Notes: generated by a model not told the origin, from the letters alone. 64,000 nucleotides of DNA from Litorivicinus sp. (GCA_018401755.1 JAGYKJ010000007.1:620001-684000), one strand, 5' to 3'; shown: positions 36,348-45,266, counted from the first letter of the stretch. Numbers and translations are program-made.

Positions 36348-37475
36348 CTATGCAAAGGTCACAATCTGACGAATCGCCGCACCACTCGCCAGCCGTTCCA
36401 TCGCCTCATTGATTTCCGGCAAGGCGATCTCGTGTGAAACCAGCTGGTCCACCGGAAGCCGCCCAGAGCGATACATGGCCAACCAATTGGGAATATCACG
36501 ACTTGGGACTGACGACCCCACATAAGATCCGAGCAAGGCGCGCTCTTCAGTCACTAAAGTCGCGGCTTGCAGCGACAAGCGATCATTCGGATTCGGCAGC
36601 GCAGCGGTGACCGTACGACCCCCTCTGCGAGTGGCAGCAATGGCTAATTCGAGCGCAGGCATCACACCCGCAAATTCTGCCGCCAACTCAACACCGCCTT
36701 GCGACAATGCGCGAATTTGCGACGCTGCCTCCGGATCGCGCGCATCCACAAAATGGTCTGCACCCAACTGCAATGCGACCTCAGCTTTGCTTGGATTCGC
36801 ATCAACAGCAATGATCTTGCGCGCACCACCAGCCCGTGCACCTAATAACGCAGCCAAGCCAACCCCACCGAGTCCTACGACGGCGACCTGCTCACCCATC
36901 CTCAGCCGGGCTGTATTTAAAATGGCGCCGCAACCAGTGAGGACAGCACAACCAAACACTGCTTGCTGAACAGGATCCATGTCTGCATCAATTTTCACCA
37001 AGCTTGCACGATGACACACTGCATAATCGGCGAAACATGAAATGCCAAGATGGTGCAGGACTGGTTGTCCCTCAAGATGTATGCGAATCGCCCCAGACAG
37101 AAGCGTCCCTTTGGAATTCACAACCAGACCAGGTTCGCACAGCGCGGGACGGCCTTCTGCACAGGTTGGACAATGGCCGCACGAGGGCACAAACACCAAT
37201 GCAACACGATCACCCGGTGACAAATCGCCCACCATCTCGCCACACTGAACCACCTCAGCGACACCTTCATGTCCCAGCGCGATTGGGGTTGGACGCGGCC
37301 TATCGCCATTAATCACCGATAAATCGGAATGACACACGCCAGCTGCAAGAATTCGCACACAGACTTCTTCTGGGCCGGGTGGATCAAGCTCTGCATCCGT
37401 GATTTGAAGGGGCAATGTGTCGGTGTAGGGGCGGGGAATTCCCATCTGAGGTAACAAGGCGATTCGTGTCTGCAC
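36348..37475 (-). CDS. Zinc-dependent alcohol dehydrogenase (MDR family)
   Basis: 375 residues. Catalytic zinc ligands Cys48 (GVCHSD) and His69-Glu70 (GHEG), and the four structural-zinc cysteines 99, 102, 105 and 113 (CGHCPTC, then C), are all present. The NAD-binding loop is VGLGGVGLAALLGA. The class resembles aryl-alcohol and class III-like dehydrogenases. With the downstream aldehyde dehydrogenase it could convert an alcohol to an acid in two steps. Confidence 0.88.
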   Translation of the reverse strand: MQTRIALLPQMGIPRPYTDTLPLQITDAELDPPGPEEVCVRILAAGVCHSDLSVINGDRPRPTPIALGHEGVAEVVQCGEMVGDLSPGDRVALVFVPSCGHCPTCAEGRPALCEPGLVVNSKGTLLSGAIRIHLEGQPVLHHLGISCFADYAVCHRASLVKIDADMDPVQQAVFGCAVLTGCGAILNTARLRMGEQVAVVGLGGVGLAALLGARAGGARKIIAVDANPSKAEVALQLGADHFVDARDPEAASQIRALSQGGVELAAEFAGVMPALELAIAATRRGGRTVTAALPNPNDRLSLQAATLVTEERALLGSYVGSSVPSRDIPNWLAMYRSGRLPVDQLVSHEIALPEINEAMERLASGAAIRQIVTFA

Positions 37476-37504
37476 AACAGCTCCTTGGCGTGTTTTCTGC
37501 GACC

Positions 37505-38470
37505 TTAGGAGGTCACCCGACTCCGGTCAACAGGGACCGCACGCACCCACTCGGCACGACGCCCCATCATGACACACAGGGTGACTGCGCAGGCAGCACT
37601 GATCACTGGCCATGCAAGCGACTCTCCGAGTAACCAGGTACTAAATCCCAAGGTGATGAATACTTGCAACAACTGCACTTGCCCAATCCGTCCAATACCA
37701 CCAGCGCTCAATGCCGAGTTCCATGCCACAAAACCAAGATACATAGAGATCAATCCCAAGCTGACTAACGCGGACAGGCTTGTCAGTGGGCGAGCCCAGA
37801 AAAACGGTGGCCACCACAACACGCTGATCAAGAGCGATAATGGCAACATCAATATCACCATCCAACTAATCACCCACCACCCTGGTCGAGCTTGGGTTCG
37901 TCGATTGGATAACACGTATCCCAAGGACGCACAGACACCTGCACACAAGACCCAAAGATCACCGAATGCCCATTGGATTCCTTCCGTCCAGACGATGAAG
38001 GCGATGACGATGCTGCCACCCAAACTGGACCAGCCCCAAAACGCCCAACTTCGGATCTCACCTAATAAAATCCGTGCCCACATCAGGGTCATCAATGGCA
38101 ATATGCCCAGCACAACGGCTCCATGTGTCGCGGGCACCGATTGCATGGCCAGGGCGATGCAGCCCGGGAAGCCAAAAACCAACAATAGACCACTGAGGGT
38201 CAAATCACGTCGCTCCGAGGTAGTCGGCGGTGGTCGGCGCCAAATTAGAAGCACTAATCCACCCAAACAGGCCGCCAAAACACCACGAAACCCTGTGATG
38301 AATGCACTTGAAAAATCCTCGAGTGCGATCACTGTGACAGGGAGCGTAATGGCAAAACAACTAATGCCGATCAATGCCACCCCATAGGGCCAGACATGAC
38401 CATCCGCTGAACGCGACGCTGGGCTTGAGACCGTCAAATTTGAATTAGTTACAGGAGATTGATCACGCAT
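37505..38470 (-). CDS. EamA/DMT-family transporter
   Basis: 321 residues, ten predicted helices with the EamA repeat pattern (ITGFRGVLAACLGGLVLLIW; LQVFITLGFSTWLLGE). The ATG at 38470 shares its CATG with the start of the divergent GNAT gene. It lies 29 bp before the alcohol dehydrogenase gene, so it is probably the first gene of the EamA-adh-aldehyde dehydrogenase-DsbA operon. Confidence 0.82.
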   Translation of the reverse strand: MRDQSPVTNSNLTVSSPASRSADGHVWPYGVALIGISCFAITLPVTVIALEDFSSAFITGFRGVLAACLGGLVLLIWRRPPPTTSERRDLTLSGLLLVFGFPGCIALAMQSVPATHGAVVLGILPLMTLMWARILLGEIRSWAFWGWSSLGGSIVIAFIVWTEGIQWAFGDLWVLCAGVCASLGYVLSNRRTQARPGWWVISWMVILMLPLSLLISVLWWPPFFWARPLTSLSALVSLGLISMYLGFVAWNSALSAGGIGRIGQVQLLQVFITLGFSTWLLGESLAWPVISAACAVTLCVMMGRRAEWVRAVPVDRSRVTS

Positions 38471-38954
38471 GACCACGAGCATGGCGAATCCGAACGCAAA
38501 GCACCAGCCTATTTCGCGAGAAGCGGTTGCATCAGTGAACCAGGTCGTCGCAGACAGTATGCGTCGCTGGAATCTCTCTGAACGTTTGTATCGAGTGAGC
38601 GTGCCAGCCTACCAATACAGCCCAGCAGACTGGATCGACCATGCATTTTATGGCGTTGAAGATCCTGACCTCAATGCGGTGATCGTGCTGAGCATTCTCG
38701 ACGAGGTCGTCAAGATCTCAGGCCGTGCCACGCTCATCCACGGGCTGTATGTCAAACGCGCGTGCCAAGGACAGGGATATGGGCGCGCGCTCATCGATGT
38801 TGCACAAACCTGGGCGCGCAGCCAAAACACCAATGGCCTGTTCATCAGAGCCCATGCGAGTGCCGTGGGTTATTTTGAACACCTGGGCTTTGAGCAGCAG
38901 CCTGTGCGCGATCCTGCACGTGATTATCCACACCGTATGTGGCGTCCAAACTAG
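38469..38954 (+). CDS. GNAT-family N-acetyltransferase
   Basis: 161 residues. The acetyl-CoA loop is seen in YVKRACQGQGYGRALID (Q/R-x-x-G-x-G/A), followed by FIRAHASAVGYFEHLGFE, the usual motif B end. The substrate is unknown. AGGAG lies about 11 bases upstream of the ATG at 38469; an ATG at 38481 is also possible. The stop overlaps the convergent small lipoprotein gene by 4 bp. Confidence 0.85.
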   Translation: MTTSMANPNAKHQPISREAVASVNQVVADSMRRWNLSERLYRVSVPAYQYSPADWIDHAFYGVEDPDLNAVIVLSILDEVVKISGRATLIHGLYVKRACQGQGYGRALIDVAQTWARSQNTNGLFIRAHASAVGYFEHLGFEQQPVRDPARDYPHRMWRPN

Positions 38955-39307
38955 GGTGCAATGCCCTGCTCGCGCGCCACATCGAGGCGAATTGCGTGGA
39001 CAATTTCTGGACGCGTCGGACCCTCAAGTGCTGCTAAGGTGGCCCGAATCTCTGCTTCGATCTGCGGCATCTGTGCATCGAGTCTCAGCGACAGCGCGCG
39101 AGCGCGCGCTGCAAGCGCGGCCTGTCCCGCATCGATTCGGGACATCTCGGCTGCAATCATAGTTTCGATTTCGGCATTCGTGGTCGCCAGAATACGGGCC
39201 TCCAAGGCGGCGTCCCGCTCCCACCAGACGCCGCCATCCTGTGCGCATGCGGCAAATGACATACACAATCCAACGACAATGTTCGGAATAGTCTTCCAAT
39301 CTTTCAT
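38951..39307 (-). CDS. Small exported protein, possible lipoprotein
   Basis: 118 residues. An N-terminal hydrophobic segment (IVVGLCMSFAACAQDG) could be a lipobox with Cys21 or a plain signal peptide. The mature part is helical, rich in Ala, Glu and Arg (ARARALSLRLDAQ), likely coiled coil. I recognise no family. It diverges from the glxR-like gene. Confidence 0.6.
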   Translation of the reverse strand: MKDWKTIPNIVVGLCMSFAACAQDGGVWWERDAALEARILATTNAEIETMIAAEMSRIDAGQAALAARARALSLRLDAQMPQIEAEIRATLAALEGPTRPEIVHAIRLDVAREQGIAP

Positions 39308-39354
39308 AAGCTTGGTATCGTCACGTGTTTAGAAAACATAAGGATAATCGCACG

Positions 39355-40236
39355 GTGCGGGTTGGATTTGTGGGTCTCGGTACAATGGGATTACCCATGG
39401 TGCGCCATCTGTTGGCAGCGGGCCGTGACCTCTATGTCTATGCACGCCGTGCTGAGATCTTTGCGGATCAGGCGGCTGACGTTGTGGCCCGCGGCGCAGT
39501 GGTCTGTGAATCGCCCGCGATGCTTGTTAAACACTGTGACGTGCTCATGATCAATGTCATTACGACATCAGATGTCGAATCGTTGTGCTTGGGTCCAAAG
39601 GGTGTGTTAGCCAATGCGCGACCTGGAACGATCATCGTCGATCACAGCACAATCGACCCGGATGCGACCAAAGAACTTGCAACCAAGGCGGCTGACGCAG
39701 GATTACATTGGGTTGATGCACCCGTCTCGGGAGGAGTCTGGGCCGCGGAGTCAGGGACATTAGTCACGATGATGGGCGGATCTGACGAGGCGATCGCCGC
39801 TGTCATGCCCATCGTGACGCATTATACGAAGATACGGCACCATGTTGGTCCAGCCGGTCATGGGCAAATTGCAAAGCTATGTAATCAGATTGCACAAGTC
39901 GTCACCATTCAAGGAGTTGCAGAATCGGTCCATTTTGCGCGACTGATGGGCGGAGATCCTGCGCGCATATTGGATTCCATGATCGATGGAATGGGAGGCA
40001 GTCCGATGATGCGATTGCTTGGGCCAAAGATGGTATCTGGGGATTTTCAAGCAGGTATCCAGTTGCGTCTCCATGCGAAGGATGCCCAACTCGCTGTCGA
40101 GGCAGCAGCGCGACTCGGAAGCCCTCTGCCTGCCACCTCGCTGGTCGCGTCTCATTATCAACAGTTAGTCACTCAGCATTTGGGTGATCAGGATACCGCT
40201 TCACTGATTCGCCTGCTCGAGGACTTACGGCCATGA
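39355..40236 (+). CDS. glxR: 2-hydroxy-3-oxopropionate (tartronate semialdehyde) reductase-type beta-hydroxyacid dehydrogenase
   Basis: 293 residues from a GTG at 39355 with AAGGA upstream; an earlier GTG at 39325 would add ten charged residues. NAD(P) motif GFVGLGTMGLPM, substrate motif DAPVSGGVWAAESGTL and catalytic Lys in GHGQIAKLCNQI are intact. The overlap with a hydroxypyruvate isomerase gene (ATGA) fits GlxR, which reduces tartronate semialdehyde to glycerate. GarR-type or 3-hydroxyisobutyrate enzymes are alternatives. Confidence 0.8.
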   Translation: MRVGFVGLGTMGLPMVRHLLAAGRDLYVYARRAEIFADQAADVVARGAVVCESPAMLVKHCDVLMINVITTSDVESLCLGPKGVLANARPGTIIVDHSTIDPDATKELATKAADAGLHWVDAPVSGGVWAAESGTLVTMMGGSDEAIAAVMPIVTHYTKIRHHVGPAGHGQIAKLCNQIAQVVTIQGVAESVHFARLMGGDPARILDSMIDGMGGSPMMRLLGPKMVSGDFQAGIQLRLHAKDAQLAVEAAARLGSPLPATSLVASHYQQLVTQHLGDQDTASLIRLLEDLRP

Positions 40237-41024
40237 CCGTCGCTGCCAATCTAAGTATGTTATTTACCGAGCTTCCACCATTGGAGCGATTCCACGCAGC
40301 AAAGGTGGCAGGCTTCACGGAAGTTGAGTTCTTATTTCCGTATGACGTAGGGGTCGACGCCATCGCCGAGGTGCTGGCACGCGAAGCCTTGTCGATGGTA
40401 CTCATCAATGCGCCTGCGGGTAATTGGATTGACGGCGAGCGTGGGTTGCTCGCTGATCCTCGACAAGAAGAGGCCTTTTGGTCCTCACTCGAGACAGGAC
40501 TGGCTGCCTGCGTCACCCTGAACTGTCACAAGCTCCATGTGTTGGGTGGGTGCCATCCACTGCCAGACTGGGACATGATCACAGAACGTCTCTCCCACGC
40601 TGCCGATCGAGCAGCTGAGGTCGGGGTCACACTTCTGTTAGAGCCCCTGAATACACGAGACGTCCCCGGATACTATCTATGGCATCAAGATGCGGCGGCG
40701 ACCCTGATTCGGCTTGTCAATCGCCCCAACCTGAAATTGCAGATGGATCTGTATCACTGCCAAATTATGGAAGGCGACTTGATGACCAAATTAGGGCGGC
40801 ACAGTGACCTCATTGGTCATATTCAGATCGCCTCGGTGCCACAGCGTGGTGAACCAGATCTCGGCGAAATCCGCCTTGAGGCCCTGTGGCCATTGATCGA
40901 GGCGATCGGTTGCGATGTCGCATTGGAATATCATCCAGCTGGTAATACTGGATTGGGTTTAAAACGCCTTGCCAAGGTCATGCCGTTTCTCGGGCTCAGT
41001 CCTGCTCGGATTGATGCAACCTAA
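40233..41024 (+). CDS. hyi: Hydroxypyruvate isomerase family (Hyi/OtnI)
   Basis: 263 residues, TIM-barrel fold. Family segments: ANLSMLFTELPPLERFHAA, INAPAGNW, LLEPLNTRDVPGYYL with a metal-binding Glu, LKLQMDLYHCQIMEGDL and ALEYHPAGNT. Hyi interconverts hydroxypyruvate and tartronate semialdehyde; OtnI does a similar step for 2-oxotetronate. Its pairing with the reductase fits either pathway. Glyoxylate carboligase is not in the window. Confidence 0.85.
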   Translation: MTVAANLSMLFTELPPLERFHAAKVAGFTEVEFLFPYDVGVDAIAEVLAREALSMVLINAPAGNWIDGERGLLADPRQEEAFWSSLETGLAACVTLNCHKLHVLGGCHPLPDWDMITERLSHAADRAAEVGVTLLLEPLNTRDVPGYYLWHQDAAATLIRLVNRPNLKLQMDLYHCQIMEGDLMTKLGRHSDLIGHIQIASVPQRGEPDLGEIRLEALWPLIEAIGCDVALEYHPAGNTGLGLKRLAKVMPFLGLSPARIDAT

Positions 41025-41246
41025 TCACCGTGTTCGCGCAGAAATCTCCGACAGATAGGCCTGCGCAAGCGCCGTCTGAAATCGACGCAAAAACGCATCC
41101 TCACTGAGTTCAATCGCATCCTCAGCAACATGAGTTCCCTCGGGAGCCTCCGCCAGACAATGCGCTGTATCCATCCGAAATACGCGTCCCCCTGGCGCGA
41201 GCACCACGGGTGACTGGTTCTCATCGTAAAATCTCAACTCAGGCAT
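41025..41246 (-). CDS. Hypothetical protein, 73 residues
   Basis: Small soluble protein with a leading beta-rich part (ELRFYDENQSPVVLAPGG) and an acidic C-terminal helix ending FQTALAQAYLSE. GAGGAG lies upstream of the ATG at 41246. No family recognised. It converges on hyi without a gap and diverges from the MarC gene. Confidence 0.6.
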   Translation of the reverse strand: MPELRFYDENQSPVVLAPGGRVFRMDTAHCLAEAPEGTHVAEDAIELSEDAFLRRFQTALAQAYLSEISARTR

Positions 41247-41300
41247 TGCTTTGTCTCTCTCCTCAATCTAGGTATTCTGCGGGCGCGAGAAGGAGTTGCA

Positions 41301-41891
41301 ATGGATACCTTAGCGGTTGCCTTTACCCTGTTCTTGATTATTGACCCATTGGGAAATATTCCAATCTTCCTATCAATCTTAAAGCCGGTTGCTGACTCGC
41401 GTCGTCGGTTCGTTTTGATGCGCGAATTAGCCATCGCACTGCTCCTGATGTTGCTATTTTTGTGGCTAGGACCAAGCCTTCTGCATGCTCTGAGTCTTTC
41501 GCCTGAGGCAGTGTCAATCAGCGGTGGATTGATTCTTTTAATCATCGCCATTCGCATGATTTTCCCGTCACGCGGTGGTGTGATGGCCGATGATGACGCA
41601 AGCGGAGAACCCTTAATCGTGCCGCTTGCAACGCCCCTGTTCGCAGGACCATCAATTTTGGCAACCCTCGTTCTCCTCTCCGAATCCAGTCCACAACGTA
41701 ACGTCGACTGGACCTTAGCGATTCTGCTGGCATGGGCAGTGAGTGCGATCATTTTATTTGCCGGTTCATTTTTCTATCAGGTCCTTGGCCATCGCGGCCT
41801 AAAAGCGGTGGAGCGACTGATGGGGATGCTATTGATCTCGATTGCGGTCCAGATGTTATTGGATGGCGTTCGCGCCGCCATGACTCACTGA
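41301..41891 (+). CDS. MarC/YhgN-family inner-membrane protein
   Basis: 196 residues with about six helices. The family opening FTLFLIIDPLGNIPIFLSIL and the second repeat PLATPLFAGPSILATLVLL are conserved in MarC proteins. No transport substrate is firmly established for the family. GGAG is upstream. The stop overlaps the convergent GDPD gene by 7 bp. Confidence 0.88.
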   Translation: MDTLAVAFTLFLIIDPLGNIPIFLSILKPVADSRRRFVLMRELAIALLLMLLFLWLGPSLLHALSLSPEAVSISGGLILLIIAIRMIFPSRGGVMADDDASGEPLIVPLATPLFAGPSILATLVLLSESSPQRNVDWTLAILLAWAVSAIILFAGSFFYQVLGHRGLKAVERLMGMLLISIAVQMLLDGVRAAMTH

Positions 41892-42601
41892 ACAAGCGCC
41901 CCAACTAAGCGCAATGGATCATCCGAGAACACCCCATCAATCGTCGCGCGGTCTAACCCGATCAAGGCGTTCACCGAATTCACGGTGTAGTAATACACTG
42001 GGAGCTCTAAGTCATGCACTTGGTCGATCTCTGCCTGGCTGGCACCCTCAACGCTCAGATGCAAGCTCGCCAACTCATGCACCCCGGATAACAGCGGACG
42101 GACATCCTCCAACCTGCGCGCGGCGAGTGCAAAGCTCGATCCGATAAAGTGGCGCTTGGCGAGCGTGATAGCCTCCCATGAAAATGAAGACACGCGCACC
42201 TGCGCGGGATCGAGCTTCGAGGCAACAAGAGCACGATGAGCCGCCTGAACTGCGCGAACCACCTCACGGTCATGGACCTTAATCTCCAAGTGCACAAACA
42301 AGTTGTAGTCTGCGGCAACATCAAGATAGGTCGACGCGAGTGGAATCGTTGTCGGTCCCTCACTCTCAGGGCCCGCCACCACATATTGAGACAACTGCGA
42401 TGCGGTCTGTGATAGCACCGTTCCGGGCTGCCCAGTCAGCCGCTGTAACTGCTCATCATGAAAAACGACGGCAACATCATCAGCCGCAACAGAAATGTCG
42501 CATTCAATCTGTTTAATACCAAAGCGGCCCGCGTAATGTAGGCCAGCTAGGGTATTCTCAGGCGCACGCAGTGCCGCGCCACGATGCCCAATAATGATCA
42601 C
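41885..42601 (-). CDS. Glycerophosphodiester phosphodiesterase family protein
   Basis: 238 residues from the GTG at 42601 with GGAGG five bases upstream. GHRGAALRAPENTLAG, ECDISVAADDVAVVFHDE and HLEIKV give the metal-binding Glu/Asp/His set of GDPD enzymes, which release glycerol 3-phosphate from glycerophosphodiesters. No signal peptide, so cytoplasmic, UgpQ-like. The next gene upstream (divergent) encodes an EEP-family phosphatase. Confidence 0.88.
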   Translation of the reverse strand: MIIIGHRGAALRAPENTLAGLHYAGRFGIKQIECDISVAADDVAVVFHDEQLQRLTGQPGTVLSQTASQLSQYVVAGPESEGPTTIPLASTYLDVAADYNLFVHLEIKVHDREVVRAVQAAHRALVASKLDPAQVRVSSFSWEAITLAKRHFIGSSFALAARRLEDVRPLLSGVHELASLHLSVEGASQAEIDQVHDLELPVYYYTVNSVNALIGLDRATIDGVFSDDPLRLVGALVQ

Positions 42602-42638
42602 ACCAAGTCCTCCAGCGCTACTAGGGTGACAGACAAAC

Positions 42639-43685
42639 ATGACAAATCGCGTACAGCATCTCACGATTCCCACTGTTACTCTTCGCGATCGCGCACTGGC
42701 GGGTCTTGATCACGGCGACAGCTATGCGCTGTGGCGCGATGCATTTCCTGTCCTTGACGAGATCCAAGTCGGGCATGGGCGTAACCAACCTCCATTGGTT
42801 GATCATTTGACGGTTGGGGCCTGGAATCTCGAACGCGGCGCTTGCTGGGAAGCCGCCGCTGAGCGTGTGCTGGCCGAGAACTTGGATGTCTTACTGGCGA
42901 GTGAAATGGATTGCGGAATGAGTCGCTCTGCCCAGAGTCATACCACCCAGGCGTTAGCCAATGCACTGGGCTGGCATTGGGTCTATGGGATTGAATTCAT
43001 TGAACTTGGTACTGGCTCGCCATGGGAGCAGAACCAACCCGAGGCCGATGCGACAAATGACTGTGGGTTACATGGCAATGCCATCCTCAGTCGGTATCCC
43101 TTGGATGCAATCAGACTGATTCGCTACGAAAACGGTGACGGAGAATGGTGGCATCGGCGTTGGAACGAGCCGCGACTCGGTGGACGCATGGCCCTCATCG
43201 CGTCAATCCATTCGGCATATGGACCGGTGCAACTGGTCTCCACACACCTGGAGTCCAATAGTCATCCAATGCACCGAGCCAGCCAGATGAGTGAACTTTT
43301 GGACGCTATTGACCCATCGATTGCGACCGTTGTGGGCGGTGATCTCAATACCAATACTCTCGATGTTCAGGCAGTTTCCGATATTTTCAGGACACGGCAG
43401 TTACTCCAACAAGCAGACCCCACACGATTTCTTCAGCCGGAGCCCTATGAACCACTGTTCACTGTCTTGGCCAATGCCGGATATCGGAAAGGTACAGCCA
43501 ATACCAACGAGGCGACCCAACGACCGCGAGAACGGGGTTATCCAAAGCCTCCGTTTGGGCGCATTGATTGGCTTTTTGTCCGTGGATGTCTCGCCGCAAA
43601 TCCAAGAACCGTCCCGGCGCTTGATCACCAAGGCGCTACCATCTCAGATCATGAACTGATCGCCACCGAGATCTTGCTACGTTAG
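42639..43685 (+). CDS. Endonuclease/exonuclease/phosphatase (EEP) family protein
   Basis: 348 residues. EEP motifs in order: GAWNLERG, LLASEMD, STHLESNSH, GGDLNTNT and the final ISDHELI with the catalytic Asp-His. The fold includes phosphodiesterases and lipid phosphatases. No signal peptide is visible. It is transcribed divergently from the GDPD gene, which may point to a shared lipid or phosphodiester role. A terminator-like hairpin follows. Confidence 0.82.
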   Translation: MTNRVQHLTIPTVTLRDRALAGLDHGDSYALWRDAFPVLDEIQVGHGRNQPPLVDHLTVGAWNLERGACWEAAAERVLAENLDVLLASEMDCGMSRSAQSHTTQALANALGWHWVYGIEFIELGTGSPWEQNQPEADATNDCGLHGNAILSRYPLDAIRLIRYENGDGEWWHRRWNEPRLGGRMALIASIHSAYGPVQLVSTHLESNSHPMHRASQMSELLDAIDPSIATVVGGDLNTNTLDVQAVSDIFRTRQLLQQADPTRFLQPEPYEPLFTVLANAGYRKGTANTNEATQRPRERGYPKPPFGRIDWLFVRGCLAANPRTVPALDHQGATISDHELIATEILLR

Positions 43686-43704
43686 CGGGTGCATCATCTG
43701 CGTG

Positions 43705-43727
43705 CGACCATACCGGAGGGTGGGTCG
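43705..43727 (+). terminator. Terminator-like hairpin after the EEP gene
   Basis: CGACC-A-TACC pairs with GGTG-GGTCG around the loop GGAG, a nine-base-pair stem with one bulged A and one G-T pair, followed by TATTTACTTGTT. The T-tract is imperfect, so termination may be partial. Confidence 0.45.
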
Positions 43728-43790
43728 TATTTACTTGTTGCACTGCTGAGCGTTTTGATGGACTAGAACCCATCCCTCGAGGAGGCCGTC

Positions 43791-44072
43791 ATGCGCGACA
43801 GGATGCAACCGGGATCAACCCCGACCGATGTCACTCTAGACACAGACCGCGACGTTGAAGCGTGGCCCATTGATCAGGTGAGTCAATCACACTGGCCCCC
43901 ACGAAGTTGGGAACACCATGAGATTGAGGATTTTTTACGACTGCATCAGCCTGATCATCGCGATCACGCAGACGCATTCGCCACGGTATGGGATAGAGTC
44001 CAAATCGCTGACATCCTCGGTTACGAGGATGCGCATGTGCATCACTTAGAAGCGCTTGGACTCGACGACTGA
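43791..44072 (+). CDS. Hypothetical protein, 93 residues
   Basis: Starts at an ATG with a full AGGAGG nine bases upstream, which strongly supports translation. It is acidic and rich in Asp, His and Trp (SHWPPRSWEHHEIEDFLRL; HQPDHRDHADAF), without membrane segments. I recognise no family. The stop region overlaps the convergent exported protein by 31 bp. Confidence 0.65.
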   Translation: MRDRMQPGSTPTDVTLDTDRDVEAWPIDQVSQSHWPPRSWEHHEIEDFLRLHQPDHRDHADAFATVWDRVQIADILGYEDAHVHHLEALGLDD

Positions 44073-44443
44073 TCTTGACGTGCGCATCGCCAGATTGTGG
44101 TTATCTGATCGGAGCGGATTTGATCAGGTGCAGTCTCTAATTTGCGAAGGTACTCAGGCCGAAACGTGACATCCCCCATGCGTCCTGACAACTTATCAAG
44201 ATGGAAGAATCGCGAATAAAGAATATTGACGCGGCGCGTTGCCATCGTGAGCATGGCCTTATTGTTGACCACCATCGCCAGCGGATCCAAGTTGCCCAAG
44301 CGGGCGTGGGACCAACGGACATCGTCACCATCCACCGTAAAGGTCAAGGGTTCCCGCGATGGGTCCCGATGTTGACACAGCCAAGTCTCCGCAAACACAG
44401 GCGTGGTTAGGAGTAGCAGGCTAAAAAATATGCTCGATCGCAT
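44042..44443 (-). CDS. Small exported protein, 133 residues
   Basis: A clear signal peptide (SSIFFSLLLLTTPVFA, cut before ETW) leads a 115-residue mature domain with a cysteine near each end (WLCQH and WRCARQ) that may form a disulphide. The start is the ATG at 44443 with AGAGG upstream. No family recognised. It is divergent from the small ORF at 44595. Confidence 0.65.
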   Translation of the reverse strand: MRSSIFFSLLLLTTPVFAETWLCQHRDPSREPLTFTVDGDDVRWSHARLGNLDPLAMVVNNKAMLTMATRRVNILYSRFFHLDKLSGRMGDVTFRPEYLRKLETAPDQIRSDQITTIWRCARQDQSSSPSASK

Positions 44444-44594
44444 GATGCACCTCTTCTTATTTATCGACAGATCGATAGACAACTTGATTCGACCACAGAT
44501 TGCTTGTGTCGACCTGCATTCCATGGCACCTTTATTCGACCAAGGTGGTAGTCCAAGACAAGGAGCGTCACGATCCCGACTATCGGAGCAAGTG

Positions 44595-44765
44595 ATGACG
44601 AATAGCGATCCCAAGGTACTGTACCAAAACCCCTTCGCAATGACCCCAGACGAGTTCAAAGCATGGTGGCTGCGCATCGATTCTGATCTAGAAGCCGACA
44701 CGGCACCGCCACTAGACATCATCTATTTGGGATCAGAACGCGAAGCCAGTGGCAGCGACCACTAA
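44595..44765 (+). CDS. Hypothetical small protein, 56 residues
   Basis: ATG at 44595 with GGAG eight bases upstream. The sequence NPFAMTPDEFKAWWLRIDSD looks like a short helical protein with an acidic centre; no family recognised. It is isolated between the exported protein gene and the DUF1643 gene. Confidence 0.5.
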   Translation: MTNSDPKVLYQNPFAMTPDEFKAWWLRIDSDLEADTAPPLDIIYLGSEREASGSDH

Positions 44766-44780
44766 TCAGCACGAAGGGTG

Positions 44781-45266
44781 CTAGTGGTCTAGAAAGCGCA
44801 ACAGTCTGGCGTGATTGGGCAGATATAAGGGATGCTTCGGCATTCCTTCAGCGGTCACTCCAAAACACAGTGCGTTAACGTCCGATGCAATCACATCCTG
44901 AACATCTGGATGCCGACGTCCGTTTGCTCCCCACATCCATAACCGCGCGTCAGTTCGGGAGGTTATGCGGTGAAATCGCCGCCAGTCAGACACTGTCCAC
45001 CGCCCTTCAGTCCGAATCACCTTGCTCGGCTGAACTGCAATCTGTGACCACAAATTCAGCAGCATCACTGCCCCAAATCCATGGGCATCAAGCAATCGCA
45101 CCAATCGCCTCAGGGTTGGATCATCTTGGGTCGCACTCGCGATCGACGGATTAAGCCCAACCGCCAAGACAGTTGGGCCGATCGCCCAACGGCGCATCAG
45201 GAAAAACCGACGCGTCTTATCGCGACTGAACTGTGCTTTGGCCTCAAGGATCAGCGGTAAACCCAT
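44781..45266 (-). CDS. DUF1643 family protein
   Basis: 161 residues. DUF1643 features: VGLNPSIASATQDDPTLRRL, VMLLNLWSQIAVQP and WMWGANGRR. Function unknown; some relatives sit in phage or defence contexts, which is not the case here. The chosen ATG at 45266 overlaps the end of the GlcG-type gene by 23 bp; other starts nearby are possible. Confidence 0.8.
   Translation of the reverse strand: MGLPLILEAKAQFSRDKTRRFFLMRRWAIGPTVLAVGLNPSIASATQDDPTLRRLVRLLDAHGFGAVMLLNLWSQIAVQPSKVIRTEGRWTVSDWRRFHRITSRTDARLWMWGANGRRHPDVQDVIASDVNALCFGVTAEGMPKHPLYLPNHARLLRFLDH

Noticed and set aside
37569-38387. A 272-codon open frame antisense to the EamA transporter gene
   Set aside because: The opposite strand has clear EamA helices and operon context; this frame shows no family motif or ribosome site and arises from codon bias.
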